A DNA stretch of 64,000 nt from Corynebacterium massiliense DSM 45435 (lineage in GTDB: Bacteria > Actinomycetota > Actinomycetes > Mycobacteriales > Mycobacteriaceae): positions 372,001 to 436,000 of the forward strand of contig NZ_CP063189.1 of assembly GCF_028609805.1 (NCBI RefSeq), written 5' to 3'. Made by a program: the position numbers and the translations under genes. This document shows, in pieces, positions 45,442 through 59,753 of this stretch. Each line of letters opens with the position of its first letter. Position 1 is the stretch's first letter. A model generated the notes under the pieces. The model was not told where the DNA came from. It saw only the letters and a program-made list of their open reading frames with translations, and did no database searches.

Positions 45442-45999
45442 GTGGCCCTCGAACTGCGCGAGTTGGCGGCCGCGGACGCGGAGCGCTGCGCGGAGCTCGA
45501 CGTTCTGCTCTTCCCTGGCGAGACCCCGTGGAGCGCGAGCGCGTTCCGCGCGGAGTTTTCCCAGCCGCACAATTTCTACTTCGGCGTGGAAGACACCGAG
45601 CTTAGCCTGCTGGTGGGGTACGCGGGCATCGGCATGCTCGGCCCGGCATGCGACCCGGAGTTCGAGATCCACACCATCGGCACCGACCCGGACCACCAGC
45701 GGCGCGGCATCGGCCGGATGATGATGGACAACATTTGCCACATCGCCGACCTCAAGGCCGCGCCGATTTTCCTAGAAGTCCGGGTGGGCAACGAGGCGGC
45801 CATTTCCATGTACGAGCGCTACGGCTTCGAGATGATGGGCATCCGGCGGAATTACTACCAGCCGTCGGGCGCGGATGCGCACACGATGCGTCGCCCCAGC
45901 GGTGCCGGGGCGACGGATAGCAGTGCGGTGGGCAGCGGTTCTGCGGGCAGCGGTTCTGCGGGCCTTAAGCAGCCGATTACACTAAAACCCCATGACTGA
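45442..45999 (+). CDS. rimI: Ribosomal protein S18 alanine N-acetyltransferase
   Basis: 185 aa GNAT enzyme from GTG 45442. Acetyl-CoA loop [12 protein letters not shown] and [20 protein letters not shown] are typical of RimI. The C-terminus (after ~150) is a Ser/Gly/Ala tail containing a perfect 15-bp tandem duplication (GGCAGCGGTTCTGCG, 45934-45962 region). The gene overlaps tsaD by 8 bp. Confidence 0.93.
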   Translation: MALELRELAAADAERCAELDVLLFPGETPWSASAFRAEFSQPHNFYFGVEDTELSLLVGYAGIGMLGPACDPEFEIHTIGTDPDHQRRGIGRMMMDNICHIADLKAAPIFLEVRVGNEAAISMYERYGFEMMGIRRNYYQPSGADAHTMRRPSGAGATDSSAVGSGSAGSGSAGLKQPITLKPHD

Positions 46000-47044
46000 T
46001 AGCACGATCGTCCTCGGCATCGAATCCTCCTGCGACGAGACCGGCGTGGGCATCGTCCGCATCGACGCGGACGGCCACCTCGAGGTCCTCGCGGACGCAG
46101 TGGCGTCTTCCATGCAGGAGCACGCGCGCTTCGGCGGCGTCGTACCGGAGATCGCCTCGCGCGCCCACCTGGAGGCCATGCCCCAGGTGATGCGGGCGGC
46201 GCTGGATGAGGCGGGCATCGAAAAGCCGGATGCGGTGGCGGCGACGGTCGGTCCCGGGCTGGCCGGGGCGCTGCTCGTCGGGGCGTCGGCGGCGAAGGGC
46301 TACGCCGCAGCCTGGGGCGTTCCTTTCTACGGTGTGAACCACCTGGGTGGGCACGTGGCGGTGGCGAATCTCGAAGGCGACGCCCTGCCGCACTCGGTGG
46401 CGCTTTTGGTGTCGGGCGGCCACACGCAGCTGCTCGAGGTTGAAAGTGTCGGTCGTCCGCTGCGGGAGCTGGGCTCCACGCTTGACGATGCCGCCGGCGA
46501 AGCCTACGACAAAGTCTCCCGCCTGCTGGGGCTGGGGTATCCGGGCGGGCCGGTCATCGACAAGCTGGCGCGGAAGGGCGCGGCGACCATCGATTTCCCG
46601 CGGGGGCTCTCGCGCGCGGAGGACCTGCGCGGCGAGCACCGCCACGACTTTTCGTTCTCGGGGTTAAAGACCGCCGTTGCGCGCTACGTGGAAAAGGCCG
46701 AAGCGGAAGGCCGCACCGTCGACATCGAAGACCTGTGCGCGTCGTTCCAGGAGGCGGTGTGCGACGTGCTGACGGCCAAGGCGGTGCGCGCGTGCGCGGA
46801 CACTGGGGTGCAGACGCTGCTGCTTGGCGGGGGAGTTGCGGCGAATTCGCGGCTGCGCGAGCTGGCCGCCGAGCGCTGTGCTGACGCCGGGATTGAGCTG
46901 CGCGTGCCCAAGTTCAAGCTGTGCACTGACAACGGCGTCATGATTGCCGCGCTGGGCGCGCAGGTTATCCACGAGGGCGCGCAGCCGTCCGAACTCACCG
47001 CCGGCACCGACACCCAGCTCGAGGTCGAGGTGCCGGTGGTCTAG
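45992..47044 (+). CDS. tsaD: tRNA N6-adenosine threonylcarbamoyltransferase TsaD
   Basis: 350 aa. [13 protein letters not shown] start, metal ligands His-x3-His in [16 protein letters not shown], and the Asp in CTDNGVM near the C-terminus. Catalytic subunit that transfers threonylcarbamoyl to A37. Last gene of the tsaE/tsaB/rimI/tsaD cluster. Confidence 0.97.
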   Translation: MTDSTIVLGIESSCDETGVGIVRIDADGHLEVLADAVASSMQEHARFGGVVPEIASRAHLEAMPQVMRAALDEAGIEKPDAVAATVGPGLAGALLVGASAAKGYAAAWGVPFYGVNHLGGHVAVANLEGDALPHSVALLVSGGHTQLLEVESVGRPLRELGSTLDDAAGEAYDKVSRLLGLGYPGGPVIDKLARKGAATIDFPRGLSRAEDLRGEHRHDFSFSGLKTAVARYVEKAEAEGRTVDIEDLCASFQEAVCDVLTAKAVRACADTGVQTLLLGGGVAANSRLRELAAERCADAGIELRVPKFKLCTDNGVMIAALGAQVIHEGAQPSELTAGTDTQLEVEVPVV

Positions 47045-47086
47045 GCCGCCGCTTCAGTTGCTGCCGGCAAGCAGCGCGAGATAACA

Positions 47087-47129
47087 GGATTTTTCGGCTC
47101 GATCTCGCACGATCTGGGGTGAAAAATCC
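47087..47129. terminator. Weak terminator-like hairpin after tsaD
   Basis: GGATTTTTC (47087-47095) pairs with GAAAAATCC (47121-47129). The loop is long; efficiency doubtful. Apart from CIRCE, nothing else is clear in 47045-47389. Confidence 0.35.
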
Positions 47130-47253
47130 CGTAAACACGCGCCGGGGCAACGTTCCGCGGTGGCGCGGGTGGCCGCTGGAGGCCAGCGGCGCTGGCGTGC
47201 GCGCAGATAAGCCCGATATAGGGCGCGGGCAGGGGATACGTGACTGTTGAGAC

Positions 47254-47280
47254 TTAGCAGTCACCGCGGTAGAGTGCCAG
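47254..47280. promoter_or_regulatory. CIRCE operator (HrcA) of groES-groEL1
   Basis: TTAGCAGTC - N9 - GAGTGCCAG. Compared with the CIRCE consensus TTAGCACTC-N9-GAGTGCTAA there are three mismatches in 18 positions. It lies 110 bp upstream of groES, so heat-shock control by HrcA is likely. Confidence 0.8.
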
Positions 47281-47389
47281 ACAGGTTGTTTGGCCCACAG
47301 TTGTTCACCCGCGACGACGGCTGTGCTGGACTTTTGCAACCGGCACAACACTGACTAACCGTCTGCAGATTTCATACGGAGGAATCATC

Positions 47390-49326
<1,937 letters not shown>

Positions 49327-49394
49327 GGGAACTATTGGCCGCAGGCCAAGCGTCCCGTTAGTGGGAAACCCGTTGGCCGGGGAGGCTGCGCAGT

Positions 49395-49437
49395 AAGGGC
49401 CCGCGCTCAGAAAGCTATAGAGAGCGCGGGCCCTTTC
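49395..49437. terminator. Bidirectional terminator between groEL1 and whiB
   Basis: AAGGGCCCGCGCTC (49395-49408) pairs with GAGCGCGGGCCCTT (49422-49435), followed by TCGTG. Serves the two convergent genes. Confidence 0.75.
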
Positions 49438-49477
49438 GTGCGCGCGGTGAGCGTGCGCGCGGCTCGGCGGACTGTGA

Positions 49478-49801
49478 CTAGACGGTGACCGCGGCGCGCT
49501 TGCGTGGCTTGTGCTTGCGCTGCAGGGCGCGGGCGCGCAGTTCCTTGTTGCGCTCGCCCTCGGACATGCCGCCCCACACGCCGTAGGGCTCGGCGGACTC
49601 CAAGGCGTGCTCGCGGCAGAGGCTGATGACGGGGCAGGTGTGGCAGATGGCCTTCGCGCGGTTTTCGCGTTCGGCGCGGGCGCGGCCGCGTTCCCCGTCC
49701 GGGTGGTAAAAGACCTCTGAGTTTTCTCCCCGGCATGCCCCGCGGAGCTGCCAGTCCCAGAAATCCGTATTCGGCCCCGGAAGGTTCTGCGGTAAAGCCA
49801 C
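49478..49801 (-). CDS. whiB: WhiB-family iron-sulfur transcription factor (WhiB3-like)
   Basis: 107 aa from GTG 49801 (ALPQNLPGPNTDFWDWQ) with CAGGAGA upstream. Four Cys ligands for a 4Fe-4S cluster: RGACRG, then CHTC and SLC; followed by the GVWGG turn and a basic C-terminus. Sequence and place next to groEL1 and sigD match mycobacterial WhiB3 (Rv3416). It is a redox-sensing partner of the primary sigma factor. Confidence 0.92.
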   Translation of the reverse strand: MALPQNLPGPNTDFWDWQLRGACRGENSEVFYHPDGERGRARAERENRAKAICHTCPVISLCREHALESAEPYGVWGGMSEGERNKELRARALQRKHKPRKRAAVTV

Positions 49802-49991
49802 TTTGCTTATTCTCCTGTACACGTCACGCGGATACTGACCGACGTTGAGTGTGGCGCGCGTGAGTAAACTACGGGTGTCCACAGGGTGACGCTTGGGTGA
49901 GAAGGTGTGAAAAGTCCGTTAATCCACTGAAATTGCGTAACGGTGATCTATAAACCTGGGATAGGCCTCTGGAGTAGAAAGGCAGGAGCGT

Positions 49992-50576
49992 GTGGCTGAG
50001 ACCGACGACGAACTCGCGGAACTCGTACCGCGTGCCGTAGAGGGCGATTCCCGAGCGCTCCAGCGCATCATCCGCATCGTGCACCCGCAGGTGCTGCGCT
50101 ACTGCCGCGCCCGCGTCGGCGGTGGCCGGCAGCCGACCGCGGAGGATATTGCGCAGGAGACCTGCCTGGCAGTGGCCACGTCGATCCACAAGTACGTCGA
50201 CATGGGCCGGCCGTTTATGGCGTATGTCTACGGCATTGCGTTTAACAAGGTCACCGACGCGCACCGCTCGATGGGGCGGGATAAGTCCTCGCCGATGGAC
50301 GAAGTCCCCGAACACGCGGATACCGCTTATTCGCCGGAAGAAGCCGCCTTGGTGGGCGATAGCAGTAACAGAGTCCGCGCGCTACTCGATACGTTAAGTG
50401 AACGTGCGCGCGAGATTATTATCCTGCGCGTTTTCGTCGGGCTCAGCGCGGATGACACGGCAGAAATCGTCGGTTCTACCCCCGGTGCTGTGCGAGTGGC
50501 GCAACACCGCGCTCTCACGCAGCTGCGCAAGCGGCTTAACCCGGCGGAGTTCGGGATCCGTGAACACCATCAGTAG
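49992..50576 (+). CDS. sigD: ECF/sigma-70 family factor SigD
   Basis: 194 aa from GTG 49992 (CAGGAG upstream). Region 2 (RIIRIVHPQVLRYCRARVGG ... DIAQETCLAVATSIHKY) and region 4 (LSADDTAEIVGSTPGAVRVAQHRALTQLR). In related actinobacteria SigD controls envelope and mycolate genes. The gene precedes rsdA, its anti-sigma factor, as in Rv3414c-Rv3413c. Confidence 0.94.
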   Translation: MAETDDELAELVPRAVEGDSRALQRIIRIVHPQVLRYCRARVGGGRQPTAEDIAQETCLAVATSIHKYVDMGRPFMAYVYGIAFNKVTDAHRSMGRDKSSPMDEVPEHADTAYSPEEAALVGDSSNRVRALLDTLSERAREIIILRVFVGLSADDTAEIVGSTPGAVRVAQHRALTQLRKRLNPAEFGIREHHQ

Positions 50577-50644
50577 ATGGGCCTTAGCCCACGCCACCAG
50601 GACCGTGCCCATAATCAATCGACCGCCAGGAAGGAGAGGGGACA

Positions 50645-51529
50645 ATGAGCCACGACGCTCGCAGTGATCTCGATGCGCTGCGTACAAGCGACGAGTTCCT
50701 CACCGCCCTTTCCCACGGTGCGGATCCTTCCGCAGGTGAAGACGAACTCGCGGGCCTGCTGCTCGATGCGCGCCGCGATATTGAAGCGCCCATGCCGGAC
50801 GCGCCGGATGTTACGGCAGTAGCTAGCGGCGCCTCGGCTGGCGATGCGCCTGCCCACGGCGGGGCGTCGGTGACCGAGTTGGCACCGCGGCATCGGCACG
50901 CGCGGCACCAGCGCGGTCATTTCTCCCTGAAGAACCACCCGCTGGTGTCCGGGATGATCGGCGCTGCCGCCGCCACGCTGCTCATCGCGGGCGTGGGCGC
51001 TGCCGGTTTCAACGTGGGCGAGCCGAAGGGATCGGTGTCCGAGGTGGAATTGGCCGGCGAGCTGGAGGAGCTGGAGAAGGCCTCGGAAAGCGGGGATCAC
51101 GGTGCGGTGATGGAACGCGTCGCCGAGATGCGGCGCCGCTTAGGGCTGCCGGAGACGGCGACGAAGACGGAAACGCGCACCCGCACCCAGTCCGTGGCGC
51201 CCGAGCAGGAGACCGTCGTGGAGACGGAAACCCGCGAGGCCGATCCCGCCAAGGGGCCCAGCGACAAGCCGCAGCAGGACCAGTCGGCGCGGCCCGAGCG
51301 CGAGACCGTGACCCAGACCGTCGGCGGGGGCGCGGACGCACCAGGTGCGGCGGACTCGGCACCCGAGCGGGCGACCGCCACCGAGACCGTTGTCGTCACC
51401 GAGACGGTGACCGTGGCAAACGGCACGACCGAGGGGTCGGTGCGGGCGCCGGAGAACGCGCCAGAAGACCCGGCTGAGCCGACGGATCTGGAGGATCTGA
51501 CGGGCGCGCCGCACTCCGCGACGGAGTAG
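50645..51529 (+). CDS. rsdA: Anti-sigma-D factor RsdA
   Basis: 294 aa. The N-terminal ~45 residues (DLDALRTSDEFLTALSHG) are the sigma-D binding segment; a single transmembrane helix lies at ~105-123 (VSGMIGAAAATLLIAGVGAAGF). The C-terminal half is disordered, rich in Thr/Glu/Val repeats (TETVVVTETVTV). Position after sigD and topology fit RsdA; regulated proteolysis is known for the mycobacterial protein. Confidence 0.88.
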   Translation: MSHDARSDLDALRTSDEFLTALSHGADPSAGEDELAGLLLDARRDIEAPMPDAPDVTAVASGASAGDAPAHGGASVTELAPRHRHARHQRGHFSLKNHPLVSGMIGAAAATLLIAGVGAAGFNVGEPKGSVSEVELAGELEELEKASESGDHGAVMERVAEMRRRLGLPETATKTETRTRTQSVAPEQETVVETETREADPAKGPSDKPQQDQSARPERETVTQTVGGGADAPGAADSAPERATATETVVVTETVTVANGTTEGSVRAPENAPEDPAEPTDLEDLTGAPHSATE

Positions 51530-51578
51530 CTCGGGCCCCGACCGGAGCTTGGGGGCGGGGCAGTGAGTTAGCGGTGAG

Positions 51579-51950
51579 TTACCGCGCGTCGAGCCCGTCC
51601 ATGAAACCGATGGCGTAATCCCACGGGACATAGCGCATGGGGTTGGGCTCCGCACCGGGCTCGTGCACCGGGGCGAGCTCGCCGTTCAAGGTGGCGCGCA
51701 TGTTGGACGCCATGATGTCCCACTCGTAGTAGTGGTACTCGTCGCAGTCCTCGCACAGGAAGAAGATCCCGTCGATGCCGCGCGGGCCTAAGTGGCGCGC
51801 GAACTCCTCGACGAGCGCCAGATCGCGGATGAGGCCGACGCGCTCCTCGTTGCTCAGCGGCTCTGCCTGTGCCTCTTCTTCGAGGAAGGAGGCGGGATCA
51901 TTTGGATCGTCGGCAAATGGGTCGCGGGGCATGTTGGCGAAGAAATTCAC
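51579..51950 (-). CDS. DUF5319 family protein
   Basis: About 123 aa from GTG 51950 (NFFANMPRDPFADDPNDP). A promoter TTGTCA-17 nt-TAGGCT ends 7 nt before this GTG, suggesting a leaderless mRNA; ATG 51932 is the alternative (117 aa). The CEDCDEYHYYEWD segment holds a CxxC pair. Equivalent to Rv3412 between sigD/rsdA and guaB. Function unknown. Confidence 0.8.
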   Translation of the reverse strand: MNFFANMPRDPFADDPNDPASFLEEEAQAEPLSNEERVGLIRDLALVEEFARHLGPRGIDGIFFLCEDCDEYHYYEWDIMASNMRATLNGELAPVHEPGAEPNPMRYVPWDYAIGFMDGLDAR

Positions 51951-52058
51951 CCCCGCAAGCCTATTGCCCGCGCGCAGCGTTGACAATTTATATGTGCGCG
52001 GAATTGTCGCTCCGCCCCGCAGGTATGCCGCAGCGGGGAGAGACATTAAGGTAAGTAG

Positions 52059-53639
<1,581 letters not shown>

Positions 53640-53664
53640 GTATTTTCAAAGGAACGATTCCCAC

Positions 53665-54807
53665 GTGCGTGACAACGTAGAAATTGGCCTGGGCCGCGAG
53701 GCGCGCCGCACCTATGACCTGGACGATATTTCCATCCTGCCCACCCGCCGGACCCGCTCGTCCAAGGATGTAGACACGACCTGGAATATCGACGCCTACA
53801 CCTTCGATATCCCGCTCGCGTCGCACCCGACCGACGCGCTGGCCACCCCGGAGTTCGTCATCGAGATGGGCAAGCAGGGCGGCCTCGGCATCATCAACGC
53901 CGAGGGCCTGTGGGGCCGCCACGCCGACTTGGACGAGGCCATCGCTAAGGTCTGCGCCTCCCCGGAGGACCTGAGTGTGCTGCAACAGCTGCACCGCGCC
54001 GAGCTGGACACGGACCTTCTCACCGAGCGCATCGGGCAGGTGCGTGATTCCGGCGTCATCGTGGCGGTGCGCGTCTCCCCGCAGCGGGCGCGGGAGCTCG
54101 CCCCGGTGGTCATCGCCGCTGGCGCGGATCTCCTGGTCATCCAGGGCACTCTCATCTCCGCCGAGCACGTGGCCACCGGCGGCGAGCCGCTCAACCTGAA
54201 GGAGTTCATCGGCTCGCTCGACGTTCCGGTCATCGCGGGCGGCGTGGCCGACTACACCACCGCCATCCACCTGATGCGCACCGGCGCGGCCGGCGTCATC
54301 GTGGGCGGCGGCGTGAACACGAACCCGGCCACCGTGGCCATTGACGTGCCGTTGGCCACCGCGATTGCCGATGTCGCCGCCGCGCGCCGCGACTACCTCG
54401 ACGAGACCGGCGGCCGGTACGTGCACATCCTGGCCGATGACCGGCTGGATAGCTCCGCGGACATCGTCAAGTCCATTGCCTGCGGCGCCGATGCCGTCGT
54501 GCTCGGCCCGCTGCTCGCCCAGGCGGCTGAGGCCGGCGGGCAGGGCTTTTACTGGCCGTCGGCGGCCGGGCACCCGCGGTACCCGCGCGGCATCATCGAA
54601 TACGCCGGGGTGCTCCCGGGCGATCTGGACGCCGATTACGCCGGGGGTAACACGCCCGCTGCCCCCAGTCTGGAGACCGTTCTGCACGGCCCGTCGAACG
54701 AGCCTTTCGGTCAATTAAACCTGGTGGGCGGCCTGCGCCGTGCGTTGGCAAAGTGCGGTTATACGGATCTCAAATCGTTCCAAAAGGTGGGACTTGCGGT
54801 TCGCTAG
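53665..54807 (+). CDS. guaB3: GuaB3 family IMP dehydrogenase-related protein
   Basis: 380 aa from GTG 53665. EIGLGREARRTYDLDDISILPTRRTRSSKDVDT is the GuaB3 signature; no CBS domains. The IMPDH active-site CTTR sequence is absent, replaced by GGGVNTNPATVAID. Actinobacterial GuaB3 proteins act in purine salvage/interconversion (GMP reductase-like) in some species. Confidence 0.95.
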   Translation: MRDNVEIGLGREARRTYDLDDISILPTRRTRSSKDVDTTWNIDAYTFDIPLASHPTDALATPEFVIEMGKQGGLGIINAEGLWGRHADLDEAIAKVCASPEDLSVLQQLHRAELDTDLLTERIGQVRDSGVIVAVRVSPQRARELAPVVIAAGADLLVIQGTLISAEHVATGGEPLNLKEFIGSLDVPVIAGGVADYTTAIHLMRTGAAGVIVGGGVNTNPATVAIDVPLATAIADVAAARRDYLDETGGRYVHILADDRLDSSADIVKSIACGADAVVLGPLLAQAAEAGGQGFYWPSAAGHPRYPRGIIEYAGVLPGDLDADYAGGNTPAAPSLETVLHGPSNEPFGQLNLVGGLRRALAKCGYTDLKSFQKVGLAVR

Positions 54808-54828
54808 CAAGGGAGTAGATTCCCTGGG

Positions 54829-56685
54829 GTGAATCGCAATGCGTCGTTGACACGCCCGCAGCCACTGCGGCGGGATAACTTCTCCGCGCAGCGGCGGCGC
54901 ACCACGCAGGAGTACGCCTGGCCGAAGGTCATGTGCCTGTCCGGCGTGGACTATTTCTCTACCCTCGGCTACCAGCCCGGCATCGCCGTCGCGGCGGCCG
55001 GGGCGCTGGCGCCCATCGCCACGCTCGTCTTGGTCGCCGTCACCCTTTTGGGCGTCGTGCCCGTCTACCGGCACGTCGCCGCCCGCTCCCCGCACGGGCT
55101 GGGATCCATTTCCCTCCTGGAAAGCCTCGTCGCCGGGTGGCGCGGCAAATTCGTCGTGCTCGTTCTGCTCGGCTTCGCCATGACGGACTTCATCATCACG
55201 ATGACGCTGTCCTCGGCGGACGCCTCCGCGCACCTTCTCGGCACCTCGAACTCGCCGTGGCAGCTGCCCGTCACCTTGGCGCTCATTGCGGCGCTTACCG
55301 CGGTTTTCCTCCGCGGCTTCCGCGAGGCGGTGGCCGTGGCTACGGTGCTGGTGGGCACCTTCGTCGCGCTGACGCTCGTGGTGCTCGTGGCCGCGGGCGT
55401 GGACATCGCCCACCACCCGGAGGTTTTTTCCCACTGGGCTGACTCGCTGACGCAGCGCAGCTCCAACCCGGCGATGATCGCCCTGCTCGCCCTCGTGGTC
55501 TTCCCCAAACTGGCGCTGGGTCTGTCCGGGTTTGAGGCCGGCGTGTCCGTCATGCCGCTCATCCGCGCGCAGGATCTGGGCCAGCGCATCGTGCGCGCCA
55601 AGCACCTGTTGGCTACCTCCGCCATCGCGATGTCGACCCTGCTCGTCGTCTCTTCCTGGGCGGTGAGCCTGCTCATCCCGCCGGAGGAATTCGCCGCGGG
55701 CGGCTCGGCCAATGGCCGCGCGCTGGCGTGGCTCGCGCACCACGAGCTCGGCGAAGGTTTCGGCCACGTCTACGACGCCTTCACGGTGGCCATCTTGTGG
55801 TTCGCGGGTGCCTCGGCGATGTCAGGCCTGCTCGCGCTCATCCCAAAGTACCTGCCGCGCTACGGCATGGCCCCGGAGTGGGCGAAGCGCTCCCGGCCGA
55901 TGGTGCTCATCCTGTCCGCCATCGCGGTGGCCGTCACCTTAGCGTTCCGCGCCGATGTCGACCGCCAGGCCGGCGCGTATGCCACCGGCGTGTTGGTAGT
56001 GCTCACCGCGGGCGCGGCCGCCGTGACGGTGCTGCTCAAAGGCTGGCACCGCAAGATAGCCGGGGTCACGTTCGCGGTGCTGGTCCTGACCCTGGTGGTT
56101 AACGTGGTCGAGCGGCCCGACGGGCTGCGCGTCGCCGCGTTTTTCATCGTCGGCATCGTGGTCATCTCGCTCGCCTCGCGTGTGTGGCGCTCCTACGAGG
56201 TGCGCGGCGAGGACGCCACCGTGGACGCCACCGCCCGCGACATTCTGGAGCGCTGCGCGCGGGGCGGGGAAGTGGTGCTCGTGCCGTGGCGCGGGCTTAT
56301 CCCGCTGGCGGAAAAGGAAGAGCGCGTGCGCCGACTCAACCACTTGAGCGCCGCCGACCCGGTCTTCGTGGAGATCAAGCTGCGCGACCCGTCCCAGTTC
56401 GCCGTGCCCATCGCGATTAAGGGCGAGGTGGACGCCGAGGGCCGCGCGGTGCTCATCGCGGAGGCCACCTCGGTGCCCAACGCGGTGGCGGTCACGGCCA
56501 TGGAGGCGGAACGCATCGCGGGCCTGCAGCCCGACGTGTACTTCGAGTGGTCCCCGGGCACCCCGTGGCGTGAGATGTTCCGCTTCATCTTCTTGGGCAC
56601 GGGGCAAAACGCGGTGGTCACCCGCGAGATGCTGCGCCGCGCGGTGCCCGATATTGAGCGGCGTCCGCGCATCCACCTCTGCTAG
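54829..56685 (+). CDS. APC superfamily permease with cytosolic C-terminal domain
   Basis: 618 aa from GTG 54829. About 12 hydrophobic helices in residues ~35-460 (YFSTLGYQPGIAVAAAGALAPIATLV onward) followed by a ~150-aa soluble domain (TARDILERCARGGEVVLVPWRG ...). Amino-acid/polyamine/organocation transporter fold; the soluble tail resembles that of some K+ or amino-acid permeases. Substrate not predictable. It lies 21 bp after guaB3, likely in the same transcript. Confidence 0.8.
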   Translation: MNRNASLTRPQPLRRDNFSAQRRRTTQEYAWPKVMCLSGVDYFSTLGYQPGIAVAAAGALAPIATLVLVAVTLLGVVPVYRHVAARSPHGLGSISLLESLVAGWRGKFVVLVLLGFAMTDFIITMTLSSADASAHLLGTSNSPWQLPVTLALIAALTAVFLRGFREAVAVATVLVGTFVALTLVVLVAAGVDIAHHPEVFSHWADSLTQRSSNPAMIALLALVVFPKLALGLSGFEAGVSVMPLIRAQDLGQRIVRAKHLLATSAIAMSTLLVVSSWAVSLLIPPEEFAAGGSANGRALAWLAHHELGEGFGHVYDAFTVAILWFAGASAMSGLLALIPKYLPRYGMAPEWAKRSRPMVLILSAIAVAVTLAFRADVDRQAGAYATGVLVVLTAGAAAVTVLLKGWHRKIAGVTFAVLVLTLVVNVVERPDGLRVAAFFIVGIVVISLASRVWRSYEVRGEDATVDATARDILERCARGGEVVLVPWRGLIPLAEKEERVRRLNHLSAADPVFVEIKLRDPSQFAVPIAIKGEVDAEGRAVLIAEATSVPNAVAVTAMEAERIAGLQPDVYFEWSPGTPWREMFRFIFLGTGQNAVVTREMLRRAVPDIERRPRIHLC

Positions 56686-56708
56686 TTCGAGGGCGCGAGC
56701 AGGTAAGT

Positions 56709-56714
56709 TAAACT
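56709..56714 (+). promoter_or_regulatory. -10 box of a probable leaderless guaA mRNA
   Basis: TAAACT ends 7 nt before GTG 56722, and no Shine-Dalgarno is present. Confidence 0.45.
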
Positions 56715-56721
56715 GTTCGCC

Positions 56722-58290
<1,569 letters not shown>

Positions 58291-58306
58291 CAGGAAAGCC
58301 CGCGGG

Positions 58307-58438
58307 CATGGTTTCCAGATTGCTGGCGAGGAGGACGTCGACTACGAGTTGTCACCGGAGTCCGTGACTGCCGGTGACAACGAGGAAGATGCCGCTGTGA
58401 AATTGGGGCAATCCCAGTTCCGTCTCTCCCTTGGTTAG
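58307..58438 (+). pseudogene. Possible 3' remnant of a lost gene
   Basis: An open frame of 43 codons reading HGFQIAGEEDVDYELSPE and on to QFRLSLG, ending at TAG 58436. It has no start codon or Shine-Dalgarno of its own, is acidic and looks protein-like, and sits squeezed between guaA and the permease. It may be the tail of a deleted gene; family unknown. Confidence 0.3.
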
Positions 58439-58445
58439 CCGGTTG

Positions 58446-59753
58446 CTACTCGTAGCGCAGGGCGTCGATCGGGTCGAGTTTTGCGGCCTTGGCGGCGGGG
58501 TAGTAGCCGAAGAAGAGGCCGATGGCGAGTGAGAAGCCGATGGAAATCAGCACGGCGCTCAGAGGCGGGAATACGAAGGTGCCCATGAGTGAGGCGCCGA
58601 GCATGCCCAAGGCGGAGCCCAGGATGATGCCGATGAGGCCGCCGACGAGGCAGACGATCATGGCCTCGATGACGAACTGCCACTTGATGTCGCGGCGGCG
58701 AGCACCCAGCGCCTTGCGCACGCCGATCTCCCGGGTGCGCTCGGTGACGGTGATCAGCATGATGTTCATGACGCCGATGCCGCCGACGAGCAGGGAGATT
58801 CCGCCGATACCGGCCAGGCCCGCGCTCAGTGCGGTGAGGAACTTATTGAACTCGTCCATGCCCTCGGTGCCGTCCGACACCTTGACCTCGAAGTTCTCGC
58901 TGCCGGCGTAGTAGCCGTCGAAAACTTCCTGCACGCGGCGGGCGACGTCTTCCTTGTCTGCATCCGGGGCAGTCAGGATGTCGACGCTGCCGAAGGTCTC
59001 TCCGGCGCCGGCTTGTGCGGACACATCGGCAAGTGCCGGGTAGGGGATGAAAGCCGAGGGAAGTATCGGGGGGATGCTCAGCAAGCCGCCGCCTTCGTCC
59101 TTGGCTTTGACCACGCCGATGACCGTGAAGTCGGTGTCGATGGGTGTCTTGCTGTCGTTGCTTGTCGAGTTGATGGCCTTGCCCACCGCGGTTTCGGGGC
59201 CGCCGGGGAAGAACTCGTCGGCGAGCTCGTCGGAGATAACCGCGACGTCGCGCCCGGTTTCCACGTCGTCATCGGAAAGCAGGCGTCCGGCGACGAGTTC
59301 GAGGTCCTCGTTTCCGAGGTAGTCGGGGTTAACACCGAGGACGCTCGTCGAGTTCTTCTCGTGGGTTTCAAGCGCGTCCGAGTACTGCAAGTCTGGGCCG
59401 GCGCTGGTGTAGCTATCGCCACCGATGGCAACGCCGGTGATGTCAGAGCCCAGTCGCTCTCGGACAGCCTCCACCATGTCGGGGTTGAGGCGCTCATCCG
59501 GATCGTTGATATTGGTCATGCCGGGAACGCCGAGCGGATCGTCTTGATCCTTTACCGAGACACTCGCGGTGATCGTGTTGGCTCCGACCGCCTCCAGGGA
59601 CTGGCGCATATTCGTCTTCAGCGACTGGCCGAGAGTCAAAATCGCAATGACGGCGGCAATGCCGATGATGACGCCAAGGAGCGTGAGTGCGGAGCGCATC
59701 TTGTTGTTGCGCAGGCTGGCCAGCGCCAGCTTGGATGCCTCTTTCACGTTCAT
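58446..59753 (-). CDS. MacB/FtsX-type ABC transporter permease
   Basis: 435 aa. One N-terminal helix (MRSALTLLGVIIGIAAVIAILTL), a large periplasm-facing MacB-PCD domain (~50-290) and three C-terminal helices of the FtsX domain (GISLLVGGIGVMNIMLITVTERTREIGVRKALGA). Overlaps the ATPase gene by 4 bp. Third gene of an efflux operon. Confidence 0.92.
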   Translation of the reverse strand: MNVKEASKLALASLRNNKMRSALTLLGVIIGIAAVIAILTLGQSLKTNMRQSLEAVGANTITASVSVKDQDDPLGVPGMTNINDPDERLNPDMVEAVRERLGSDITGVAIGGDSYTSAGPDLQYSDALETHEKNSTSVLGVNPDYLGNEDLELVAGRLLSDDDVETGRDVAVISDELADEFFPGGPETAVGKAINSTSNDSKTPIDTDFTVIGVVKAKDEGGGLLSIPPILPSAFIPYPALADVSAQAGAGETFGSVDILTAPDADKEDVARRVQEVFDGYYAGSENFEVKVSDGTEGMDEFNKFLTALSAGLAGIGGISLLVGGIGVMNIMLITVTERTREIGVRKALGARRRDIKWQFVIEAMIVCLVGGLIGIILGSALGMLGASLMGTFVFPPLSAVLISIGFSLAIGLFFGYYPAAKAAKLDPIDALRYE

